Shown here: positions 1 to 9,700 of the stretch, piece after piece
How the letters are laid out: each line of letters opens with the position of its first letter
How positions within the stretch are numbered: the first letter of the stretch is position 1
The notes under the pieces: model-generated
Database searches by the model: none
What the model saw: only the letters and a program-made list of their open reading frames with translations
What the model was told of the DNA's origin: nothing
Made by a program: the position numbers and the translations under genes
Virus record (IMG/VR): IMGVR_UViG_3300036406_001035
Location: 1 to 64,000 of that record
Strand: one strand, 5' to 3'
DNA from: a virus
Length of the DNA stretch: 64,000 nucleotides

Positions 1-1217
1 TGACTACGTTTATAAATATATTTACGTTTTGGCTCATCTATATCTAATTCACCTTTTACAAAGGTTACTTCAATATTATCATTTATATCATCTAATACTT
101 TATTAACTTCTGTAGGAGATAAACGTTGATCAGCTGCAAAAGCATAGTCTTTCAAATTAACAGAAAAATCATCATTTAAAAATCCATTTAATAATGTAGT
201 TAATGGAGTAGATAGATTTACTTCAAAGTCTTTTATTTTTCCAAATAGTTTCATAAAAAATGAAACAACTCTATCAATTAAATCAAAGAGAGAATAAGAT
301 TGAACTACTGGTTCAGTTAATTCTCCTGTAGATATTAAACCTGCGGCAGTTACAATTGTTTCATAAATTAAAGCTTGTTCAGAATATTCAGGATAAGATA
401 ATTTAATTTGATCTATTAATTTAGATCCGTTATATTCAAGTGTTTTAGCTTTATTACTTAATAAAGTGTATAAAGTACTATTATTTAGTCTTACTAATTC
501 TATAAATGGATGTAAATATTCATGAATAGCTGTATCAGCTGTTGCATAATTAGGATTAATATAAACTACCCCATCTTTAATATATCCTTTTTTGGGAGTT
601 CTATAATCAAATTTCCAAGAAATATTAAATTTAGACTCTAATTTATATAATAAAACTTCTAAAGCTGCTTCAAAACGAGGATTTGCTTTATTTATGGATT
701 TTAAAGATCCTATAAAATCAGAAATAGAATTATCAAATGTTAAATAACTAGATATTTCTTCTAAAGATATGTTAGGATTATATTTACCTTCTCTTATATA
801 AACATGTTGTGAATTAATTCCTCCTTCTTTAAATTGAAAAATATCTGGAAATGAATTAGATAATCTTTGAAAGATTTCAAGATTCTGGTTTTTTAATTGA
901 TTATTATCATTAAAACCCATTACAATATGATCAGCTTTAATCTTTTCTCGAGGACCAGTTACAATTCCAGTTAAAGCATGCATTAAAACTCCTTTAGATA
1001 TATTTGGATCTAAACTTACTAATGAAGAAATCAATCTTTCTTGTACTGATTTAAATGAAGAATAAAAAGCATTTAAATCTTTAACTTCAGGATATATAAA
1101 ATCTCCTGTTCTAGATTTAACTCTAGAATAATGTCTTACCGCTAATTCTGCACCTAATTTACCTAAACGTTTTTCTAATTTTAAAAAATTAGGATGACTT
1201 TTATTTATACACTTCAT
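1..1217 (-). CDS. Partial virion-cargo protein with zincin motif (C-terminus outside window)
   Basis: An open minus-strand frame starts with ATG at 1217, two bases before the stop of the upstream gene, and runs off the left edge after about 405 codons. I read an HEYLH metallopeptidase motif at about residues 232-236, in the context AIHEYLHPFIE. HExxH is the zinc-binding and catalytic signature of zincins. The N-terminus (MKCINKSHPNFLKLEKRLG) is basic and matches no family I recognise. Its place right after the polyvalent and polymerase genes suggests another injected protein. Peptidase activity is inferred from the motif alone, because the rest of the protein is outside the window. Confidence 0.75.
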   Translation of the reverse strand, partial: MKCINKSHPNFLKLEKRLGKLGAELAVRHYSRVKSRTGDFIYPEVKDLNAFYSSFKSVQERLISSLVSLDPNISKGVLMHALTGIVTGPREKIKADHIVMGFNDNNQLKNQNLEIFQRLSNSFPDIFQFKEGGINSQHVYIREGKYNPNISLEEISSYLTFDNSISDFIGSLKSINKANPRFEAALEVLLYKLESKFNISWKFDYRTPKKGYIKDGVVYINPNYATADTAIHEYLHPFIELVRLNNSTLYTLLSNKAKTLEYNGSKLIDQIKLSYPEYSEQALIYETIVTAAGLISTGELTEPVVQSYSLFDLIDRVVSFFMKLFGKIKDFEVNLSTPLTTLLNGFLNDDFSVNLKDYAFAADQRLSPTEVNKVLDDINDNIEVTFVKGELDIDEPKRKYIYKRS

Positions 1218-4200
1218 TTATATATGACATTTTAATATTTCAATAATATCATCTTCTGATATTAAAGCTATTTTATTATTAAATAAATCTTCTATCTTTT
1301 CATACCCTTCTTTTTTTAACATACTATCAATTTTTTTTAATTGATCTTCAGTTAAAGAATAATAAAACGATACAAGTTTTGCAGGATAGTATTTTGCTAA
1401 AGGAGAATACTTTTGAATAATATTAAGTTTAAAACCATTATTCATAGCATTTCTTAAAAAACTAGCTCTTGCATCTGAAAGACTTTTAGCAAATCTGCCA
1501 AAGGTAGGATTTGTTTCTGATTCATAATAATATACTCCAACTAATTCATTCTGCTCATTAACAAAATATGGTTGAAACATTACATCTGATCTTGAAATAA
1601 TATCTTTATGAACTTTATTTGTATCATAATTATATAATTCTATTAATTGATCGTATAGAACTCTTAATTCATCAGAAAACTCAAATTTAGATAATCTATG
1701 ATTTAGTCTTGATAAATCCTTATTATTAGTAGATTTATTTAAATCCCTTAATTGATCTAAACTTGCTTGTATTAATTTCCCTGTATTAGTTTTAAGTTCT
1801 ACTTTTCCTTTACTTATTTTTCCTGTAACTTGAGCTTCAAATATTTCATATTTCCCTCCTAATATTACAGTTTTAAATATATTCTTATTAGAATTTACAT
1901 AATTTTCAAGTTCAACATTAATACTTGGAGAGGTTTCTATTTTATCTATGACTTGATTTCTATTAACTAAAATAATTTTACCTGTATTAGTTCTAACTTC
2001 TATTTGGCCTCCGCTTATATTTCCTGTGATTTGAGCTTCAAATTCAGTATATTTTTCACCTAATTTAATAGTTTTAAATATTCCTATGTTATTTTTTACA
2101 TAGTTTTTAAAGTCTTCCGCTCTCTTCATATAAGCTAATATAACTTCTTTACGTTTAGTAAAATATTCTTTATATTCTGCTTTTTGATCATTTGTAAATT
2201 TAGGTGACTCCCAGGCTTGATTTAATTCTTCTAATGTATTAAATGAATTAATTCTATTTATAATAGATTGTTTAACAGCAGGTGTTACTTTTTTTGGTAA
2301 TGGAGTTGTAATTTTTTTAACGCCATCAGAATAACCTATTATTCCTTCAATACTATCATTTAACGGTTTTATCTTTTTTTGATTTTTTTCAATTTCTGAA
2401 TTACTTTCAACTGGCCTTATACCATTTATTGTAGATAATGTAATATGTGGATATTTATTCTTAGAAAGAGGATTATCAACTAATAATACATCTAATTTAT
2501 CAGTAGTTAATCTTCCTATAATTTTAATTTCTATTGGATCACCAATAGGAAGATTACTTATATCTTTAGGTTTAAATTCAATAGTAGAATGATGAGAATA
2601 TAAATTCTCATAAACTTGACCATATTTTTGTATAAGAACATTAGTATCAACAAAAACAGCAGAATATACAGGAGATTTATTGCTTGATAATGTAGGTAAA
2701 GCTTTCATTCCTGATTCTGATTCTTCTGAGTTATTTTCTTTCTTTTTACTCCCGTATTTTACAAAACCTCCTACAAGACTGTTAACTTCATCTTCCGTTA
2801 AAGTTTTACCAGTAAATATTTTAAGCCAATCTCCAAGTTTTTGCAGTAATTTAACCCACCAAGTAGGTTTAGGTTTATCAACTAAAGTTTCAGCCCACCT
2901 TGCAGCAAGCTCCATAAGAAGTTTTGTCTTTCCCTCTCTACTGTCTTTATCAAAGCCGTAATCAATCATTAAATTTTCTAAAGAAGTATGTCCAGTTCTT
3001 TTTAAAAGTTCTGGTAGCTTCTTTATTAACTCTTGCTCTGCTCCTATAAGAGCGTCATGTAATTGCTTTACACCTCCTAATTCTTTAGCCATACGAAGCA
3101 TACCTCTATGTGCTACTTCATGAATAGCTACTTTAGCTGCTTCTTCTTTTTTGACATTAGCAGCTATAATAACTACTTTATCATTTGTGGCATCGTAGTA
3201 ACCCTGTATTCTATTCTCGTTTGTTTTAGACAAAGGTAAATACTCTATATTTAGTTTTAGTCTTAAAGTTTGAATTGTGTCTATATTAATATACTTATTA
3301 AGAGTATCTAAAATTTCCCTTGTAGTATATTGGTCTAAAATACGAGCTTTTTCTTCTTCTGTACCATCTAAATTATTTACTATAAGATTTACTTCTTCTT
3401 TTTGTTGCTCTGGTAATTGAAGATATATTGCTTGTCGTCTATTTCTTTCAACGATAAAAGCTTCATTTGCAGCTATATTATCTGGATCAGCTTTAGCTTC
3501 AACTGTTAAGTACTGAAAAAGACTAAAATCTTTTTGCATAGCTAACTTAGCTAATTCTAAGTAGAAAGGTAATTCTGATTCTATATTTCCTATCATCTGT
3601 GGACTCTGCTCTATAGTAAATTTGGCTAGTTCATAATCAGCTTGAAACTCAGGTTTAAGAGCATAATAGAATTCAGTGTTAGGTGTTCCTCCAACTCTTT
3701 CAAATAAAAAAGTTCTAGCTTCTTCTAACGTGTTTATAGCAGCTGCTCTATCTTCTATTTCTGCATAAGGTCCGTAAGCGAGGTTATAGTATTCATCAAG
3801 ATCACCATTGTCTTCTGCATAGGTGAAATCTTTATCTTCACCACCACTTTCCTTAGCTTTAATAGCAGCTTGGATTGTAGAATTATTAGTATCTAACCCA
3901 TGCTTTTCAAAAAAAGCTATTGTATCTTCTAAGTGGTCTATAGAAGCTATTCCATTGTTGTTAACAGAAGTAACTTCTTTTACTTCTTTTTTGCTTTGTT
4001 GAATTACAAACTCTTCATTGGTTTTTTTAGCATATTCATAAAGAGACTCTTCATTTTCAAATGTCTTTTCATATGTGCTATCATTCTCATTTCGTGTAAA
4101 TCTAGCTTTTATCAAAGATGGGTATGCTTCAATTCCAACTACTGTTACACCATCTACTATGAGAATATAGTTGTCAAAGTTTTCTACATAATAAGAAGCA

Positions 4201-6272
4201 TTGTAAGTAGCTGTACACCATGTTGCAGGAGATAGTTTACGAAGAAGTTCTACGTTAGCTTTGAACTGAGAATTCTTTGCTTTTGTAAGTTCATTTTCTA
4301 TATCTTTAATTAATAAATTTACCTCTTCTGAACTTAATGTCAAATCACTTAATAGTTTTTTTATTTTATTATCTTCTACAAAGTAACGTATATTTTTATA
4401 AAGAAAAGTCGTCTTTATAAGACTTGGATCTTTTAACCCTTTAAGTATTTCAGAGTAACTTACAAGACCCTCGTCGCTTAAAGGTTGCTGTGTTCTCGGT
4501 ACATGTACCCAATAACCTCTACCACTAGCTGATCTCTCATGTTTCCCAGCCTCTGCTACAACAGCTAAAACTTCCTTGTCGTACAATTTTCCAATTCTAT
4601 TAAGTTCATGAGGTTTACCTATTACTAACCCATAAGTATTTTGTAGAGCTGTTTCACTGAGTTGGAGAACAAACTTATCTCTTCTTTGAGGATTAAGATA
4701 TTTGATAGCGTGTTTAAGCATTGGATGTTTAAACCAAGTAGGGTACTTTTCTAACGCTGCTTTCCATTTTTCATAAGATTCCTTAGCTATGGGATTTTTT
4801 TTAAACTCTGCATATTCTTGTTTTAATAGCTCATTATAAGTATCTTCAATAAGTTTTTTTACTTGATCTTCTGATGTAAAATTTTTAGGATGTTTATTAC
4901 CTTTATTTATACCTAACCAGTTTATTAAGGCTGGATCTGTAATTCCATTTGCTTCTAACACATCTTTCATTGCTAAATACAAATCATCTCTTCCTAAAAT
5001 TTCTTCTGGAATAGTTTCAAGTATAGTAATTGTATCAGCTATTTCCTTTGGAAGTTGTTCTTTAATAGTAGTTTCTAAAACTTTAGCATGTGTAGTAAGA
5101 TTGTTTTTTTCTCCCTCTACTTCTTTTTTACTTACAAACTCTTTAAATCCTTCTATATCTCGTTTACTTCCTAATATGTGTATTTGTTCTGGTTTACTAG
5201 AATATTCTTTTAAATTTCGTCCATCATCAGTTTGAGTTATACCGCTGTACGGATTATTTATAATAGCTGGTGTAATTTTGATTTCAAATAATTTTTTAAG
5301 ATACTCTTTTTTTTCTTCTAAATTTGCATCTCTACCATTTATCATGATATTGAAAGTTTCAGGGTTTGTATTCTTTTTCAAGTATCCTGTTTTACCAGGT
5401 CTTCCCCCCCAATACTCAGCTTCTTCTTTAGAAGGAGCAAAATATATATCATGATCTTTTTCATAAAGAGTTAAATCTAAAGAGTTTCCTTCATTTTTTC
5501 CATGATAAACAATATCTTTTACTTTACTATCAGGAAATATAGTGTCTAAGTATTGAGAATATAAAGAAATAGCTTGTTGTTTTTGTTGTGGGGTTATCTG
5601 TTGAATTTCATCAGAAGTTTTAATTCTAAAAGCTCTTTCTTCCGTTACAAAACTATCTGGATATTCTTTACTTGCTTTACCAATATCTCCTATTTTTTCA
5701 GCATATCCTTTTTTAACTAATGAATTTAATAATTGTATTTCTTGACTACTATTTTGATAATCAGAGTACAAATTACTTTTATAGTCTTTCTTAGCTAAAT
5801 CTGCCATTAAAGTATGAACTATTTGTCCATAACCTTTACTTTGATATTCATCATTAATTTCAATAGATAGTCCTAATTGTCCTTTTTCTCCATTATTTAC
5901 AAACTTAACTCTGCCTATTTTTTTATTATTAAGCTGAATAAACATCCAACCAATACTTGTTTCTTTTGATAGTGTTATTTCTTTAGTATCAAATGTAGAT
6001 TGATTAAACCCTAAAGCTTTATATACTTGATTAGCTAATTCAGGAGTAGAATCAAATAATTCTTCTATTGCTGGTTTAATAGGAACTGCTTCTGAAGGAT
6101 TAGTAACTTCTTCTGAAGATTCAGGAATTTGAGATATAATACTTGGATCTGAATAAAAATAATCTGGAATATTCTCTTTATACATATTCCAATAAAATAT
6201 TGCTTTCTGTCTATTTTTTAAGAAAGAAAGCAATTTAATCCAGCGTTTATCTTGTTCTATGGGACACAACAT
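1218..6272 (-). CDS. Giant polyvalent virion-cargo protein (GNAT-like, ART-like, zincin, 2H phosphoesterase-like)
   Basis: A 1,684-residue multidomain protein. Residues about 107-200 look like a GNAT acetyltransferase, with QSKGYGQ as the acetyl-CoA loop. Residues about 262-385 resemble the ADP-ribosyltransferase-like domain of phage polyvalent proteins (VYHG, IYFAPSKEEAEYW, PEQIHILGSK). A WCTA segment lies near residue 685. A zincin motif HEVAH lies at 1051-1055. Two HxT motifs (His1228, His1276) beside a beta-rich segment suggest a 2H phosphoesterase. Two similar repeats of about 70 residues follow near 1385-1525. Polyvalent proteins are known to combine such domains and to enter the host with phage DNA; that use here is inferred. 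The gene lies 2 bases downstream of the ferritin gene and 1 base from the next start. Domain calls are by eye; the zincin and ART-like calls are the safest. Confidence 0.85.
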   Translation of the reverse strand: MLCPIEQDKRWIKLLSFLKNRQKAIFYWNMYKENIPDYFYSDPSIISQIPESSEEVTNPSEAVPIKPAIEELFDSTPELANQVYKALGFNQSTFDTKEITLSKETSIGWMFIQLNNKKIGRVKFVNNGEKGQLGLSIEINDEYQSKGYGQIVHTLMADLAKKDYKSNLYSDYQNSSQEIQLLNSLVKKGYAEKIGDIGKASKEYPDSFVTEERAFRIKTSDEIQQITPQQKQQAISLYSQYLDTIFPDSKVKDIVYHGKNEGNSLDLTLYEKDHDIYFAPSKEEAEYWGGRPGKTGYLKKNTNPETFNIMINGRDANLEEKKEYLKKLFEIKITPAIINNPYSGITQTDDGRNLKEYSSKPEQIHILGSKRDIEGFKEFVSKKEVEGEKNNLTTHAKVLETTIKEQLPKEIADTITILETIPEEILGRDDLYLAMKDVLEANGITDPALINWLGINKGNKHPKNFTSEDQVKKLIEDTYNELLKQEYAEFKKNPIAKESYEKWKAALEKYPTWFKHPMLKHAIKYLNPQRRDKFVLQLSETALQNTYGLVIGKPHELNRIGKLYDKEVLAVVAEAGKHERSASGRGYWVHVPRTQQPLSDEGLVSYSEILKGLKDPSLIKTTFLYKNIRYFVEDNKIKKLLSDLTLSSEEVNLLIKDIENELTKAKNSQFKANVELLRKLSPATWCTATYNASYYVENFDNYILIVDGVTVVGIEAYPSLIKARFTRNENDSTYEKTFENEESLYEYAKKTNEEFVIQQSKKEVKEVTSVNNNGIASIDHLEDTIAFFEKHGLDTNNSTIQAAIKAKESGGEDKDFTYAEDNGDLDEYYNLAYGPYAEIEDRAAAINTLEEARTFLFERVGGTPNTEFYYALKPEFQADYELAKFTIEQSPQMIGNIESELPFYLELAKLAMQKDFSLFQYLTVEAKADPDNIAANEAFIVERNRRQAIYLQLPEQQKEEVNLIVNNLDGTEEEKARILDQYTTREILDTLNKYINIDTIQTLRLKLNIEYLPLSKTNENRIQGYYDATNDKVVIIAANVKKEEAAKVAIHEVAHRGMLRMAKELGGVKQLHDALIGAEQELIKKLPELLKRTGHTSLENLMIDYGFDKDSREGKTKLLMELAARWAETLVDKPKPTWWVKLLQKLGDWLKIFTGKTLTEDEVNSLVGGFVKYGSKKKENNSEESESGMKALPTLSSNKSPVYSAVFVDTNVLIQKYGQVYENLYSHHSTIEFKPKDISNLPIGDPIEIKIIGRLTTDKLDVLLVDNPLSKNKYPHITLSTINGIRPVESNSEIEKNQKKIKPLNDSIEGIIGYSDGVKKITTPLPKKVTPAVKQSIINRINSFNTLEELNQAWESPKFTNDQKAEYKEYFTKRKEVILAYMKRAEDFKNYVKNNIGIFKTIKLGEKYTEFEAQITGNISGGQIEVRTNTGKIILVNRNQVIDKIETSPSINVELENYVNSNKNIFKTVILGGKYEIFEAQVTGKISKGKVELKTNTGKLIQASLDQLRDLNKSTNNKDLSRLNHRLSKFEFSDELRVLYDQLIELYNYDTNKVHKDIISRSDVMFQPYFVNEQNELVGVYYYESETNPTFGRFAKSLSDARASFLRNAMNNGFKLNIIQKYSPLAKYYPAKLVSFYYSLTEDQLKKIDSMLKKEGYEKIEDLFNNKIALISEDDIIEILKCHI

Positions 6273-6274
6273 AA

Positions 6275-6763
6275 TTAATCTAAATAATTTTCTCCAATAT
6301 AATGATCATAAAATAACTCATCTTTAGTTTTAGAATATATATCTAAAAAAGTAATAGCTTTTTCTAATTCTTCTACTTGTTCATGACAATATTTAGATGC
6401 TAAAGAATATAATGTATGAGAGTTTTCTTTTAATGCTAAAGAAGCTAAATCATTACATTGATTTGTAATTTCTTTTTCATGAGATAAGGTTAAATCTAAT
6501 ATATCTTTTAATGAACTTATCTCATAAATATCATTAGGAGCATTTAATTCTTTTAAATCAGGTTTAATACCATGAGCTAAAAGAAAATCAGCAGCCCATT
6601 GAGCATGATCTAATTCTTCTTGAGAATATTTATTATATATTTTACTAAGATTTATAAAACCTTCATCATTTAACCATAAACTCATTTGTTTATATAATCT
6701 TGATGAGAATTCTTCTTGTTGAATTCTGTAATTTAGTTGTTCAATTATTTTACTTGTTAACAT
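6275..6763 (-). CDS. Ferritin (non-haem, FtnA-like) with intact ferroxidase centre
   Basis: A 162-residue protein with the length and helical pattern of bacterial non-haem ferritin. The residues matching the E. coli FtnA di-iron site are all present: Glu17, Tyr24, Glu50 and His53 (in EELDHA), Glu96 (in SHEKEIT), and Gln129 and Glu132 (in HEQVEELE). The numbering is almost identical to FtnA. The family oxidises Fe(II) and stores iron inside a 24-subunit shell. The start ATG at 6763 overlaps the stop of the giant polymerase gene, so the two are probably translationally coupled. A ferritin is unexpected among virion-cargo genes: it may protect packaged enzymes or the host from iron-driven oxidation, or seize iron. 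The family call is secure; the role is unknown. Confidence 0.92.
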   Translation of the reverse strand: MLTSKIIEQLNYRIQQEEFSSRLYKQMSLWLNDEGFINLSKIYNKYSQEELDHAQWAADFLLAHGIKPDLKELNAPNDIYEISSLKDILDLTLSHEKEITNQCNDLASLALKENSHTLYSLASKYCHEQVEELEKAITFLDIYSKTKDELFYDHYIGENYLD

Positions 6764-9700
6764 GCTTTTTCAATTAATGTTTTTTCTATAATAGGTTGTA
6801 ATACATCATTGTGATCTAAAATCAATGTTTTTAACAAACTGTTAATATCATTATATGATATATCGTAATTATCAGCAAATATATAGAATAATTCTCTAAT
6901 ATCTGCATCATTCGTGTATAATTCTTTATAAAACACATATGTATCTATTTGTGTCTGAGAAAGTTGTATTTTTTCAGATTCTATAGTTTCTTCTGGTAAA
7001 GAATAATCTTCTTCAATATATCCTGGAATTCTTGAAGATAATGAATCATATATATCTTTAGTTTCTAAATACCATTGTTGATCACCTAAAGCGGTTATTT
7101 CTTCATATAGTTTCCAATTTGTTGATTTAGGTAAATCTAACTCTTCAACAATTCCTTTAATTTCTTCATTTGGAAGAACTCTTAAAAACTTAGATTCTAA
7201 TTTCTCAGTTTCTTCAAATGAAAATATATCTTCAGATTCTATTAAATTTGAAATATTTCTTTTAATATATGGAACTCTTGAATATACTCTATAATAAGTA
7301 TTTCCATTATAATCAATAATATTAGAATTTCTTATTACTTCAGGTTTAATGTCAACTAATAAAGGATTTCTATGATTATTCCTAACAAATATATCCCATA
7401 AATTACTTAAGTCTACATTTAAATTAGTTAAATCTAAGTATTTAGATACTTTTTTAGCAAATAAATCAGCAGGTAATATTCCTGCTAAAGATGTAAACTG
7501 AGCAGATAATCCAGATTGTAATATACTATAATCTACTAAATCTTCATAAATACTAACTAATTCTTCATAGAATTCTTTTTTTGCAGGTAATCTAGAAGAT
7601 TTCATTCTTGATAACGCTAATTCATAGGCATTTTCATGTTTTTGAATTTCAATATCTCTATCAATTGTCTCTTCTTCCTGATATTTTAATAATCTAATTT
7701 GAGTCTTTAAATCTCCTCCAAACTGTCCTCTTAATGTATAAGATATATTTTTAAATAAATTATGAGATTTAAAAGGTTTATAATGTTCACTAGTTTGAAT
7801 AGCTTTTATTCGAGAAGCTAATCGTTTAAACATAGTTTCATGATCTTGAGTAGGTCGGAAATTAGGATTATTTTGAACTAAATAAGATAATAAAAATGTA
7901 TTAAATTTATAAACTAAATCGTTTTTAGCTTGACCATATGCTAATGATATATAACCCTGAGTAGCAATACTATCTAACAAATTAGAAAAAGTTGGATCCG
8001 CAACCATTAAATATGGTGCTAAATATTTATCAAAATCTTTTCTATTGTTATATACAGTTGATAAATGACTTTGACTAAATATAGCATCTAAATTAGTAAA
8101 TGGAGGAGATAACCTTCCTAATAAACTACTTACAGTATTTAGTAAACTTCTATTTTCAATAAGAGTTTTGGTTTTCTTTGACTCTATATTAGTTGCTGTA
8201 TTTAAAGTAGATAATTCTTGGGCAGGTTTTAATAAACTCATAAATAATCCCAATGAATAAATATCTGTTTCATGTTTTATTTCATTAGATATATTTCCTG
8301 TTAGTGATTTTTCTAAATTTTTAAGATAATTTTCACTCCCTTCAGAAGTAGATATATTAGGAAGAGCTACACTTTTCTTAATCATGTAAGATATTCTATT
8401 TATCTCTTCAAACGTACCATAATTAAATATAGTCTCTATAGTTTTATCTGTTAAAGAAATATATTCTGTTTTCTTTTCTTCAGCTGAATAAAGATCTAAT
8501 TCATCTTGAGTATTAATTTTTTCTGCATTAAATGGTATTCTTAAATGTTTTAAACTATCTTTTCCATACATTCCTCTATTAGATTCCCATAATACATAAG
8601 CTTCTGCCATAGCTCTATTCTGGGATTCATTAGAAGATTTCCTTAATAAGGAACTAACATTATTATATCTTGCTACATATCTCTTAATTGAAGGTTGATT
8701 AATAAAATATAATACTTCTTCAATAGATACACCTAATCGAATTAACATTAAAGCTACATTAATAGTAGAATTGTTTAAATTTAATCTTACAGCAAAAGGA
8801 TCTTTAGCAGCATCCACAAAAGCTGATAAAAATTCTGATAGATTTGAAGAGATTAATCTTCCTTTACTATCATATACTTTATCTAATCTATTAGATTTAA
8901 TAAACGGAATGTGTTTAAAAGTATCTTCATCTGAAAAGGATACATTAAACATTTGAGTTATTTGATGTCCTGTAATATGAAGAGCACCTGCACCAACAAG
9001 ATTCTTAGCACTTACCATGATATTTCTAAACTCTGTAGAACCATAAAACGTTGAAAGATGATAAGATTTCTTTTTAACTTCTGAAGAATTAATAATTTTA
9101 TCCATAGCTTCAATAGTAGAAGCAGAATTAGGAGCTAAGTGCTGAAGTCTATTTTCAGGTAATGAAATAAGTCGTTTCATTAATTCTATATTTCTATTTT
9201 CTAAAGCTTCTAGACTATTTTGTTTTAAAATAGGAAGTTTAGAAAAATCATCAATAGACATATAACCATATGTTATAGCTATCTCATTTGGAATATTTGG
9301 AAGATCTTTTGTTAATAACTCTGTTTTATACTCGTTAAATTCTTTTAATTTTTCACGAATTAACTCAATCTGATCTTGATTATAACCAGCTGCATTTAAT
9401 AAAGTATCATATTCAGTTTGTAATGTATATAATAAAGGTAATACATCAAATGGTGATATAACTATATTTCCATCTTTATCTTCATATTCAATTTCTTCTT
9501 TATTAGCTAAAGCTTCTTCATATTCAGAAATTAATTCTGAAGTTTTTTGAATATGAGCTATTGTTTTTTCTAATATTTTACTTTCACTATTTTGAAGAGT
9601 TTCTTGTAAATCAAAATACTCTTCTTTGATAATATTAGGTAATTGTCTAAATGTTTTTTTAGTAAAAAACTTAGATAAATCTTCTTTATTTAAATTAATA

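Noticed and set aside
2680-2961. Plus-strand frames of 60-100 codons inside the 1,684-residue gene (also 3933-4235)
   Set aside because: They lie wholly inside a strongly supported minus-strand gene, have no start signals and read as low-quality hydrophobic or Ser/Phe-rich shadows.
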